Shown piece after piece: positions 52,348-60,416 of a DNA stretch of 64,000 bases (positions are counted from its first letter, which is position 1; every line of letters starts with the position of its first letter). Made by a program: the position numbers and the translations under genes. The notes beneath the pieces are model-generated. The model did no database searches. It was not told the DNA's origin and saw only the letters and a program-made list of their open reading frames with translations. This DNA comes from Streptomyces cyanogenus (GTDB lineage: Bacteria; Actinomycetota; Actinomycetes; Streptomycetales; Streptomycetaceae): NCBI RefSeq assembly GCF_017526105.1, contig NZ_CP071839.1, forward strand, positions 5,223,001-5,287,000, written 5' to 3'.

Positions 52348-54045
52348 ATGGGGACCGAGGGAGCCGGCTTCCGGCTGATCGCGGGCCGTTACCGCCTGGA
52401 AGAACGCATCGGGCGCGGCGGCATGGGCGTCGTGTGGCGGGCGAGCGACCAGGTGCTGGGGCGCCAGGTGGCGGTCAAGGAACTCCTCCCGGACGACGCG
52501 CTCCCGGACGACGACGCGCGCCGCCGCCGTGACCGTACGTTCCGCGAGGCCCGCGCGGTCTGCCAGTTGCGGCACCCGCACATCATCGTCGTGCACGACG
52601 TGGTCGAGCAGGACGGACGGCCGTACCTCGTCATGGAGCTGATCGACGGCGGCTCGCTCGCCGAACGGGTCGCCCGGCACGGCCCGGTGGACGCCGCCGA
52701 GGCCGCGCGGATCGGGGTCGCCCTGCTGAGCGCGGTGCGCACCGCGCACGAGGCGGGGGTGCTGCACCGGGACATCAAGCCCGCGAACGTCCTGATCGAG
52801 TCCGGCACCGACCGGGTCGTCCTCACCGACTTCGGGATCGCGCAGGTCGAGGGCGCCACCACGCTCACCGAGACCGGCTCCTTCGTCGGCTCGCCCGAGT
52901 ACACCGCGCCGGAGCGGATGTCCGGGCTGCGCACCGGGCCGGAGTCCGACCTGTGGTCGCTGGGGGCGCTGCTGTGCACGGCGCTCAGCGGCGAGTCGCC
53001 GTTCCGGCGCGACTCGCTCGGCGGCATCCTGCACGCCGTCGTCACCGACGACATCCGCCCGCCGGCCGAGGCCGAGCCGCTGCTGCCCGTCGTACTGGGC
53101 CTGTTGGAGCGGGACCCGGACCGGCGGCTGGGCGCGGCGGACGCCGAGCGGATGCTGCGGACCTACCTGGAGACCGGCCGGACGCCGGACGCGCCGGGCC
53201 GGAGCACCACGGGGGCGCACGGCGGCGGGCTCATCCACCGGATCGGCGCCGGCCGCACGCCGAAGCCCCCGGCGCCCTACTCGCCGACCCAGCTGGACCT
53301 GCCGTACGGCACCCCGCAGCCGCCCGCCCCGGCCCGGACACCCGGGGACGCGGCCCCGGCCCGGTCCTCCCGGCGCGCGGTCCTGGTGGCGGCGCTGCTC
53401 GTCGCCGCGCTGGCCGGTGCCGGCGTGTCGGCCGCCGCGCTGCTGCTGCACCGGGGCGGGGACGGGGGCGGCGGCACCCCGGGCGGTACGGCGACGACCC
53501 CGGCGACCCGGACCGGCACGGGAGGTACGGCCGGGTCGCCCACGCCGACCGGGACCCGGCCGGCACCGACGCCCACCCCCAGCGCCGACTCGCACACCGC
53601 GCCCTCCGGGTACCGCACGGCCCGGGACCCGGCCGGCTTCTCCCTCGCCGTACCGGAGGACTTCACCCGCAGTCCGCAGGGGCAGCGCGTCTTCTACCTC
53701 TCGCCGGGCCAGACCTTCCGCCTGGGCGTCCGGGTCGGCGGCTCCCAGCCGGGCGGCCCGGAGGCGGCGATGAGCCGCGCCGCCGCCGACGGCCCCTCCA
53801 CCAACCCCGGTTACCACGACGGCCGGGTCATCCGGACCACACACGACGGACACCCGGCCGCGCTCTGGGAGTTCACCTGGGACGGCTTCAGCGCGGCCGA
53901 GGGCCCGCGGCACACCTACGACCTGTGCTGGGAGGAGAACGGGCTGCTGTACGACGTGTGGGTGTCGGCGCCGGTCGGGAAGGTGCGGGAGGCCCGGGAG
54001 TACTTCGACGTGGCGGTCGGCACCTTCTCGGTCACGGGTGTGTGA
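52348..54045 (+). CDS. Transmembrane Ser/Thr protein kinase 4
   Basis: The 565-residue protein has GRGGMG (22-27), Lys44, HRD with Asp142, DFG at 161-163 and an APE motif in YTAPERM. Its activation loop contains several Thr (TTLTETGS) suited to autophosphorylation. A helix at ~343-365 and a Thr/Gly/Pro stalk lead to the shared outer domain (GFSLAVPEDFTRSP, WEFTW). Start sites are clustered (ATGs at 52336, 52339 and 52348); I took 52348. It lies 109 nt after kinase 3. Confidence 0.91.
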   Translation: MGTEGAGFRLIAGRYRLEERIGRGGMGVVWRASDQVLGRQVAVKELLPDDALPDDDARRRRDRTFREARAVCQLRHPHIIVVHDVVEQDGRPYLVMELIDGGSLAERVARHGPVDAAEAARIGVALLSAVRTAHEAGVLHRDIKPANVLIESGTDRVVLTDFGIAQVEGATTLTETGSFVGSPEYTAPERMSGLRTGPESDLWSLGALLCTALSGESPFRRDSLGGILHAVVTDDIRPPAEAEPLLPVVLGLLERDPDRRLGAADAERMLRTYLETGRTPDAPGRSTTGAHGGGLIHRIGAGRTPKPPAPYSPTQLDLPYGTPQPPAPARTPGDAAPARSSRRAVLVAALLVAALAGAGVSAAALLLHRGGDGGGGTPGGTATTPATRTGTGGTAGSPTPTGTRPAPTPTPSADSHTAPSGYRTARDPAGFSLAVPEDFTRSPQGQRVFYLSPGQTFRLGVRVGGSQPGGPEAAMSRAAADGPSTNPGYHDGRVIRTTHDGHPAALWEFTWDGFSAAEGPRHTYDLCWEENGLLYDVWVSAPVGKVREAREYFDVAVGTFSVTGV

Positions 54046-54098
54046 CCGGTTCGCCGTCGTGGTGGCTGCGGGCGGCGGGGGCACGGTAGAGATGACGC

Positions 54099-55703
54099 AT
54101 GAGCAGTGACGGGGGAACCGGCCACGCGGCCGACGACACGACGAGCTTCGTTCTGCAACCGCCCCGGCCACGGACCGGTTTGCAGCCCCAGCCGCAGCCC
54201 GGGCCGGCCGCGGAACCTCCCGAGGACCCGGGCACCGGCCGGCTCGTCGCGGGCCGTTACCGGCTGCTGGGCAAGCTGGGGCACGGCGGCATGGGCACCG
54301 TGTGGCGGGCCAAGGACGAGATGATGGACCGTGAGGTCGCCGTCAAGGAGCCCCGGGTACCGGACCACCTCCCCGAACGGGAACGGGCCAACGCCTTCGA
54401 GCGGATGCGCCGCGAGGCCCGCGCGGCGGCCCGTCTCGACCACCCCGCCGTGGTGAACGTGTACGACGTCGCGGTCGTCGACGGCCGCCCCTGGATCGTG
54501 ATGGAGCTGGTCCACGGCCGCACCCTCGGCAGCGTGCTGCGGGACGGCACGCTGGACCCGCGCGACGCGGCCCGGATCGGCCTCCAGGTGCTCGGCGCGC
54601 TGGAGGCGGCGCACGCGGCGGGCGTCCTGCACCGGGACGTCAAGCCCGAGAACATCCTGCTCGGCCGGCACGACCGGGTGGTGCTCACGGACTTCGGCAT
54701 CGCGCAGATCGAGGGCGACCCGCGGCTGACGGACACCGGCGGCTTCGTCGGCTCGCCCGAGTTCATCGCGCCGGAACGGGTGCTCGGGCAGCGGCCCGGC
54801 CCGGCGAGCGACCTGTGGTCCCTGGGCGTGGTGCTGTACACGGCGACGGAGGGCGTGTCGCCGTTCCGGCGCAGCAACACGCCGGCCACACTCCAGTCCG
54901 TCCTCAACGCCGTCCCGGCCCCGTCCGCGTCCGCCGCCGGCCCGCTGGCCGAGGTCGTCGGCGGGCTGCTCCACAAGGACCCCGCCCACCGCCCGTCCGC
55001 CGACCGGGTCCGCGCGCTGCTGACGCGGGCGGCCGAGCCCCCGGCGCCCCCCGCCCCGACGGCGCCCCCGGCCGCCCCCCGCTCCCGCCGCCGGGGCCGG
55101 ATCGCCTGGCTCTCGGCCGGTGCGGTGGCGGTCGCGGTAGCGGTCACCGCGTACCTCCTGCTCGCCGGTCCCTCCACGGGGCCGCTGCCCGACGGCTGGA
55201 CGAGGAAGCGGGAGGGCGGACTCGGCGTCACGCTCGCCGTCCCGGCGGGCTACCAGGTCGCCCGGCCCGGCAAGGACGACAGCGACCGGAACTGGGTGAC
55301 GTACTGGGACTGGAGCGGGAGCATCTGGGTCCGGCTGCACCTGGACCGCAAGGCGGACGACTCCCTGGCCCGGATCAGGTCCAGCGCGCGGGCCCAGATG
55401 TACGACGACAACGAGAAGTTCAAGAGCCAGGGCGACTACAGCCTGGGCATGAACCAGGCCACGAAGACGGTCCCGGACGCGGAGGCCACGTACCACGGCC
55501 GGCAGGCCGCCCGGAACACCGTCACCTACCCGGGCGCCGACCAGTACAGACGCCCCCGGGAACTGAGCATCTTCTACTACCGCAGCACCTCCGGCGACAT
55601 GTACGAACTGGCCGTCGGCTACCCGGCCAAGGGCGACTTCACCGCCCGGGGCCGGGAGGTGGCGAAGGCGGCGATCGCCAACCTGGAGATCAGGAGGCCC
55701 TGA
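54099..55703 (+). CDS. Transmembrane Ser/Thr protein kinase 5
   Basis: The 534-residue protein has a Gln/Pro-rich N-terminal extension of about 45 residues, then GHGGMG (61-66), Lys83, HRD with Asp180 and DFG at 198-200. A helix lies at ~337-360. The outer domain (LGVTLAVPAGYQVARP) is the most divergent of the set but keeps the overall pattern. The linker before the helix is short. It lies 53 nt after kinase 4. Its 3' end overlaps the convergent AraC gene by 14 nt, so the kinase run ends here. Confidence 0.92.
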   Translation: MSSDGGTGHAADDTTSFVLQPPRPRTGLQPQPQPGPAAEPPEDPGTGRLVAGRYRLLGKLGHGGMGTVWRAKDEMMDREVAVKEPRVPDHLPERERANAFERMRREARAAARLDHPAVVNVYDVAVVDGRPWIVMELVHGRTLGSVLRDGTLDPRDAARIGLQVLGALEAAHAAGVLHRDVKPENILLGRHDRVVLTDFGIAQIEGDPRLTDTGGFVGSPEFIAPERVLGQRPGPASDLWSLGVVLYTATEGVSPFRRSNTPATLQSVLNAVPAPSASAAGPLAEVVGGLLHKDPAHRPSADRVRALLTRAAEPPAPPAPTAPPAAPRSRRRGRIAWLSAGAVAVAVAVTAYLLLAGPSTGPLPDGWTRKREGGLGVTLAVPAGYQVARPGKDDSDRNWVTYWDWSGSIWVRLHLDRKADDSLARIRSSARAQMYDDNEKFKSQGDYSLGMNQATKTVPDAEATYHGRQAARNTVTYPGADQYRRPRELSIFYYRSTSGDMYELAVGYPAKGDFTARGREVAKAAIANLEIRRP

Positions 55704-56601
55704 GCCCCCGATAGGCGCTCGGGGTGATCCCGAACTCCCGGCTGAACGCGTGCGACAGGGCGTACGGGCTGCCGTACCCCGTCTCCCGCGCCACCGTCGC
55801 GAGCGGCGCGTCGGTCTCGCGCAGCCGGGTCGCCGCCAGCGTCAGCCGCCACCAGGTGAGGTACGCCATCGGAGGCCGGCCGACCAGCGCGGTGAAGCGG
55901 CGCGCCAGCGTGGCCCGGGACACGCCCGCCTCGGCGGCCAGCCGTCCGGCCGTCCAGGGCGCCGCCGGTTCGGAGTGCACGGCGCGCAGCGCGGCCGTCG
56001 TCACCGGGTCGTTCAGCACCGCCGGCCACGCCCCCGTCTCCGCCTCGGCCATCCACGCCCGGACCAGGTAGACCAGGAGCAGGTCCAGCAGGCTGGGCAG
56101 GGCGAGGCAGCCACCGGGCCGGCGATCCGCCAGCTCGCGCGCCAACAGGTCGACGGCCGCACGCAGTTCCGGGTGGGCGCCCGCCCGGTGGGGCAGATGC
56201 ACCACCTGCGGCAGCTCCGCCATCAGCGGATGGGTACGGCTGCGGTCGAGACGGTACTTGCCGCACAGCAGCTCCACCTCGGGGCCGGGCCCGGGAGGCC
56301 GTACGGCCGTGTCCCGCACCTCCTCGAAGGGCACCGCCCGCCGGACCTCCGCCGGCTCCGCCGCCGCGTGCGCCAGCACGTGCCCGGCGCCGTGCGGCAG
56401 CAGCACCACGTCCCCCGGGCCGAGGGCGACCGGCGCGCCGCCCCCGTCCGGCAGGAGCAGGCAGGAGCCGCCCAGCACCACGTGGAAGCCCGCGCCCTCG
56501 TACGGCGCCAGCCGGACGCACCAGGCACCGGCCACCCGCAGCCGGTTCGAGGAGGGGCTGCCCACCCGTACCGCCGCGATCGCATCACTGACCACATCCA
56601 T
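55690..56601 (-). CDS. AraC-family transcriptional regulator with N-terminal cupin-type domain
   Basis: The 303-residue protein has an N-terminal ligand-binding domain of the cupin type (GAGFHVVLGGSCLLLPDGGGAPVALGPGDVVLLP-like). The C-terminal double HTH reads WTAGRLAAEAGVSRATLARRF and ATVARETGYGSPYALSHAFSREFGITPSAYR. The ATG at 56601 (MDVVSDAIAAVRV) is the usual family start. It is divergent from a metallo-beta-lactamase-fold gene 65 nt away, its probable target. The pair interrupts the kinase cluster. Confidence 0.92.
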   Translation of the reverse strand: MDVVSDAIAAVRVGSPSSNRLRVAGAWCVRLAPYEGAGFHVVLGGSCLLLPDGGGAPVALGPGDVVLLPHGAGHVLAHAAAEPAEVRRAVPFEEVRDTAVRPPGPGPEVELLCGKYRLDRSRTHPLMAELPQVVHLPHRAGAHPELRAAVDLLARELADRRPGGCLALPSLLDLLLVYLVRAWMAEAETGAWPAVLNDPVTTAALRAVHSEPAAPWTAGRLAAEAGVSRATLARRFTALVGRPPMAYLTWWRLTLAATRLRETDAPLATVARETGYGSPYALSHAFSREFGITPSAYRGLRAS

Positions 56602-56666
56602 GAGACGACAGCGTATGCGAACGAGCCTGTCGCGCATGGAAACGCTCATCGCGGGCTCCTAGGGTC

Positions 56667-57575
56667 ATGGGTATGACTGATGACCACGTGCAGGGTTTCC
56701 AGATCGGTGACGTCGAGGTGCTCCGCATCGTCGAGTGGCAGGGGCCCTACGTGCCCGCCGCCGACCTGGTGCCGGGGTGCGGGCCGGAGGTGTGGGAGGC
56801 CCATGCGGCGCAGCTCGTCCCCGACCACCGGGAGGCGGGCGGGGACCGGGCGGTGGTGACGCTACAGACCTGGGTGCTGCGTACCGGCGGACGGACCGTG
56901 CTGGTCGACACCGGGGTCGGCAACGGCCGCGACCGCCCCGGCAACCCGCTCTTCCACCGGCGGCAGGGCGACTTCCTGGCCCGGCTGCAGCGTGCGGGCA
57001 TCCGGCCGGAGGACGTCGACGTCGTGATCAACACGCATCTGCACGCCGACCACGTCGGCTGGAACACCCTGGACGCCGGCGGTGAGTGGGTGCCGTCCTT
57101 CCCGGGCGCCCGTTATCTCCTCCCGGCCGCCGACGACCGCCACTTCGGCCCGGCGGGCGGCTACGGGGGCGGCGCGCGGCCCGTGGACCGGCTGGTCTAC
57201 GAGGACAGCGTCGCGCCCGTGCACCGGTCCGGGCAGGCGGTGGTGTGGGAGGACACGTACCGCGTCGACGAGCACCTCGTGCTGGAGTCCGCCCCCGGGC
57301 ACACGCCGGGCTCCGCCGTCCTGCGGGTCGAGTCCCGCGGCGAACGCGCCGTGTTCGTCGGCGACATGCTGCACAGCCCGGTGCAGATCCTGCGGCCCGA
57401 GTGCAGCAGCTGCTTCTGCCTCGACCCGGGGCAGGCGGCGCGGACTCGGCAGCGGGTCCTGCAACGGGCGGCGCGGGAACGGGCGTTGGTGGTGCCGGCG
57501 CACTTCGGCGGGGCCGGGGCGGTGGAGGTGCGGGAGGCCGCGCACGGCTTCAGCCTGCACCGGTGGGCCGCCTGA
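56667..57575 (+). CDS. Metallo-beta-lactamase fold hydrolase
   Basis: The 302-residue cytoplasmic protein has the MBL zinc motif THLHADHVGW, preceded by LVDTGVG. It also has APGHTPGSAV with the third His ligand, VGDMLHSP with the bridging Asp, and a final His in VPAHFGG. This pattern is that of the lactonase/AttM-like or general MBL-hydrolase group; no substrate can be named. The start is either the ATG at 56667 or the one at 56673. It lies opposite the AraC gene and 79 nt upstream of the sixth kinase. Confidence 0.9.
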   Translation: MGMTDDHVQGFQIGDVEVLRIVEWQGPYVPAADLVPGCGPEVWEAHAAQLVPDHREAGGDRAVVTLQTWVLRTGGRTVLVDTGVGNGRDRPGNPLFHRRQGDFLARLQRAGIRPEDVDVVINTHLHADHVGWNTLDAGGEWVPSFPGARYLLPAADDRHFGPAGGYGGGARPVDRLVYEDSVAPVHRSGQAVVWEDTYRVDEHLVLESAPGHTPGSAVLRVESRGERAVFVGDMLHSPVQILRPECSSCFCLDPGQAARTRQRVLQRAARERALVVPAHFGGAGAVEVREAAHGFSLHRWAA

Positions 57576-57654
57576 CCGCCCGCCCCCGTCCGCCGGCCCC
57601 GCTTCGCGAGCCCCCGCTTCGACAACGGCCCGCCGCGCGCGGTACTCATGGGGC

Positions 57655-58623
57655 ATGACCGAAGACGGCGAACACCCGCCCGGCGCACGTCTGATCGGCG
57701 GCCGTTACCGGCTGGCCGGACGCCTCGGCGCCGGGCCGGCCGGGATCGTGTGGCGTGCCCGGGACGAGCAGGGGCAGGGGGAGGTCGCCGTCAAGGAGCC
57801 GCTGCTGCCGGGCGATCCGGCCGCCGACGAGATCGTCGGGCGGCTCGCGCACCGGCTGCACCACGAGGCCCGGGCCGCCACCCGGGTGCGGCACCCCTCG
57901 GCGGTGACGGTGTACGACGTCGTCACCGAGGCCGGAATCCCCTGGATCGTCATGGAGCTGGTGCCCGGTGAGTCCCTGCGCGAGGTGCTGCGGCGGGGAT
58001 CGCTTCCGCCCGCCGAGGCCGCGCGCATCGGGCTCGCGGTGCTCGGCGCGCTGCGCGCCGCCCACGCCGTCGGCATCGTGCACCGGGACGTCAAGCCGGC
58101 CAACGTCCTGCTGGAGTCCGGCACCGGGCGGGTCGTCGTCACCGACTTCGGTATCTGCGGAGGGCACGCGCCGGACGCGCCCGCCGGTTTCGCCGCTCCC
58201 GAGCGGGCGGCCGGTCCCGGCGCCGGCCCGGCGAGTGACCTGTGGTCCCTGGGCGCGCTGCTGCGGGCGGCCCTGGGGGGCACGGACCCCGGCCCGCTGG
58301 GCCCGCTGCTGGACCGGCTGCAGGCCGACGAGCCGGCGGCGCGACCGGACGCGGCGGAGGCCGAGGCCGCACTCCGCGCCTACCTGGGCCTCACCGCCGT
58401 ACCGCAACCGCCGGCCGGCCCCGGCCCTGCGCCCGCGGGCACCGCCCCTGCCCCGGCCGACCCCGTGTCCGCGGGCACCGCCCCCGAGTCGGCCACCCCC
58501 GACCCCGTGTCCGCAGGTACCGCCCCCGAGGCCCCCGCCGCCGCGCCGCCCGCTCCGGCGTCCCGCCGCACCCCCCTGGCCGCGCTCGGCCTGCTCCTCG
58601 CGAGAAAAAGCGAAGCCGACTGA
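57655..58623 (+). CDS. Short cytoplasmic Ser/Thr kinase-like protein without membrane segment
   Basis: The 322-residue protein keeps GAGPAG (25-30), Lys47, HRD with Asp145, DFG (164-166) and APE (181-183), so ATP transfer is possible. The activation loop is only about 14 residues (ICGGHAPDAPAGFA) and contains no Ser or Thr, unlike the other kinases here. The tail is an Ala/Pro/Thr repeat (PVSAGTAPE twice). It stops in LAALGLLLARKSEAD, where a membrane helix would begin in the paralogues. It is therefore either a soluble kinase or a truncated one. There is no room for a missing outer domain before the next gene. Confidence 0.87.
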   Translation: MTEDGEHPPGARLIGGRYRLAGRLGAGPAGIVWRARDEQGQGEVAVKEPLLPGDPAADEIVGRLAHRLHHEARAATRVRHPSAVTVYDVVTEAGIPWIVMELVPGESLREVLRRGSLPPAEAARIGLAVLGALRAAHAVGIVHRDVKPANVLLESGTGRVVVTDFGICGGHAPDAPAGFAAPERAAGPGAGPASDLWSLGALLRAALGGTDPGPLGPLLDRLQADEPAARPDAAEAEAALRAYLGLTAVPQPPAGPGPAPAGTAPAPADPVSAGTAPESATPDPVSAGTAPEAPAAAPPAPASRRTPLAALGLLLARKSEAD

Positions 58624-58668
58624 TCGTTCCCGCTGCCTGCCCCCTCAACGCCCTGATCAGCGCGTTCT

Positions 58669-58688
58669 CTGCCAGTGATCACTGGCAG
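58669..58688. promoter_or_regulatory. Perfect 20-bp palindrome upstream of the aldehyde dehydrogenase gene
   Basis: CTGCCAGTGA and its exact complement meet at 58678/58679 with no spacer. It lies about 70 nt upstream of the dehydrogenase start and 45 nt after the kinase stop. Its size and symmetry suit a TetR- or GntR-type repressor dimer. It has little loop and no T run, so a terminator is less likely. Confidence 0.6.
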
Positions 58689-58760
58689 TGTGTGAGCGGT
58701 CCGTGAATCCCCGTTACCGACGGGTACACAAAGCCCCCGCCGCGGCATACCCTGCGCGTC

Positions 58761-60374
58761 ATGACGGACACGCAGGCCCCGGACATCGCCGGTACCAACC
58801 CGCTCGCGCCCGCCCCGGAAGGCGCCCGCACCGCCGCCGACGTGGTCACCCCGGAGTTGGTGGCGCAGCTCACCAAGGGCGTCGTCGGCTCCGGCCGGAC
58901 CGCCAACCACACCCCGTTCACCGGCGAGAAGCTGGCCGACCTGCCCGAGTCCACCCCCGAGGACGTCGGCAACGCCTTCGAGGCGGCCCGCGCCGCCCAG
59001 GCCGTATGGGCGAAGGTCCCGGTCCGGCAGCGGGCCGCCGTGCTGCTCCGCTTCCACGACCTGCTGCTGGAGCGGCAGGCCGAGGTCCTGGACCTGGTCC
59101 AGCTGGAGACCGGCAAGGCCCGTCTGCACGCGCACGAGGAGGTCCAGGCCGTCGCCGTCGCGGCGCGCCACTACGGCCGCCGGGCCGCCGCGTATCTCAA
59201 GCCCAAGCGGCACGCCGGCGCCATGCCGACCCTGACGAAGGTCACCGAACTGCGCCACCCGCGCGGGGTCGTGGGCCAGATCGCCCCCTGGAACTACCCG
59301 CTGGAGCTGTCCGTCGGCGACGCCCTGCCCGCCTTCGCCGCCGGCAACGCCGTCGTGATGAAGCCGGACACCGAGACCTGCCTCACCGCGCTGTGGGCCC
59401 GTGACCTGCTGATCGAGGCCGGGCTGCCCGACGGTGTGTTCCAGGTCGTCCTCGGCGAGGGCCCGGTCGTCGGCCCGGAGCTGGTCAAGCACGCCGACTA
59501 CGTCTCCTTCACCGGCTCCACCCGCACCGGCCGCGAGGTCGCCGTCGGCGCCGCCGCCCGCCTGGTCGGTGTCTCCCTGGAACTCGGCGGCAAGAACGCC
59601 ATGCTGGTGCTGGACGACGCCGACATCGAGAAGGCCGCCGCCGGCGCCGTACGGGCCTGCTTCTCCTCCGCCGGCCAGCTGTGCATCTCCATCGAGCGGC
59701 TCTACGTCCACGAGTCGGTCGCCGACGCCTTCCTGGAGCGGTTCGCCGCCCGCACCAGGGCCATGCGGCTCGGCACCTCCCTCGCCTACGGCGCCGACAT
59801 GGGCTCGCTGGTCGGCGAGCGCCAGCTGGAGACCGTCGAACGGCATGTGCGGGAAGCCGTCGCCAAGGGCGCGAAGGTGGTCACGGGCGGCGTGGCCCGC
59901 CCCGACATCGGCCCCTACTTCTTCGAGCCCACCATCCTCGACGGCGTCGAGCCCTCCATGGCCGTCTGCGAGGAGGAGACCTTCGGCCCGGTCGTCTCGG
60001 TCTACCGCTTCACGAGCGACGACGAGGCCGTCGAACGGGCCAACGCCACGCCCTACGGCCTCAACGCCTCCGTGTGGACGACGAACGCCCGCCGCGGCCG
60101 GGACGTCGCCGCCCGCCTGCGCACCGGTACGGTCAACGTCAACGAGGGCTACGCGCCCGCCTACGGCAGCGCCCAGTCCCCGATGGGCGGCATGAAGGAC
60201 TCCGGCCTCGGCCGCCGCCACGGCTCCGAGGGCATCCTCAAGTACACCGAGGCCCAGACGGTGGCCCAGCAGCGGCTGCTGCCGATGGCGCCCTCGCTGG
60301 GGATGGACGACGAGTCCTACGCCCGCTTCATGAGTACGAGCCTGAAGCTGATGAAGGCCTTCCGGTTCCGCTAG
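58761..60374 (+). CDS. gabD2: Succinate-semialdehyde dehydrogenase-type aldehyde dehydrogenase (GabD2-like)
   Basis: The 537-residue ALDH has PWNYPLELSVGDALPAFAAGNAVVMKP for cofactor binding, SFTGSTRTGREVA, the general base Glu in LELGGKNAM and the nucleophile Cys in SAGQLCIS. The N-terminal extension and the QLCISIERLYV context match the NADP-linked SSADH (GabD2) group of actinobacteria, which oxidises succinate semialdehyde to succinate. Substrate assignment is by family only. TACCCT at 58748-58753 could give an almost leaderless message. The GMC oxidoreductase gene follows after 42 nt. Confidence 0.9.
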   Translation: MTDTQAPDIAGTNPLAPAPEGARTAADVVTPELVAQLTKGVVGSGRTANHTPFTGEKLADLPESTPEDVGNAFEAARAAQAVWAKVPVRQRAAVLLRFHDLLLERQAEVLDLVQLETGKARLHAHEEVQAVAVAARHYGRRAAAYLKPKRHAGAMPTLTKVTELRHPRGVVGQIAPWNYPLELSVGDALPAFAAGNAVVMKPDTETCLTALWARDLLIEAGLPDGVFQVVLGEGPVVGPELVKHADYVSFTGSTRTGREVAVGAAARLVGVSLELGGKNAMLVLDDADIEKAAAGAVRACFSSAGQLCISIERLYVHESVADAFLERFAARTRAMRLGTSLAYGADMGSLVGERQLETVERHVREAVAKGAKVVTGGVARPDIGPYFFEPTILDGVEPSMAVCEEETFGPVVSVYRFTSDDEAVERANATPYGLNASVWTTNARRGRDVAARLRTGTVNVNEGYAPAYGSAQSPMGGMKDSGLGRRHGSEGILKYTEAQTVAQQRLLPMAPSLGMDDESYARFMSTSLKLMKAFRFR

Positions 60375-60416
60375 AGGCATCAGTTCGCAAACACCCGTTC
60401 TCGACGAGGAGAGCAC

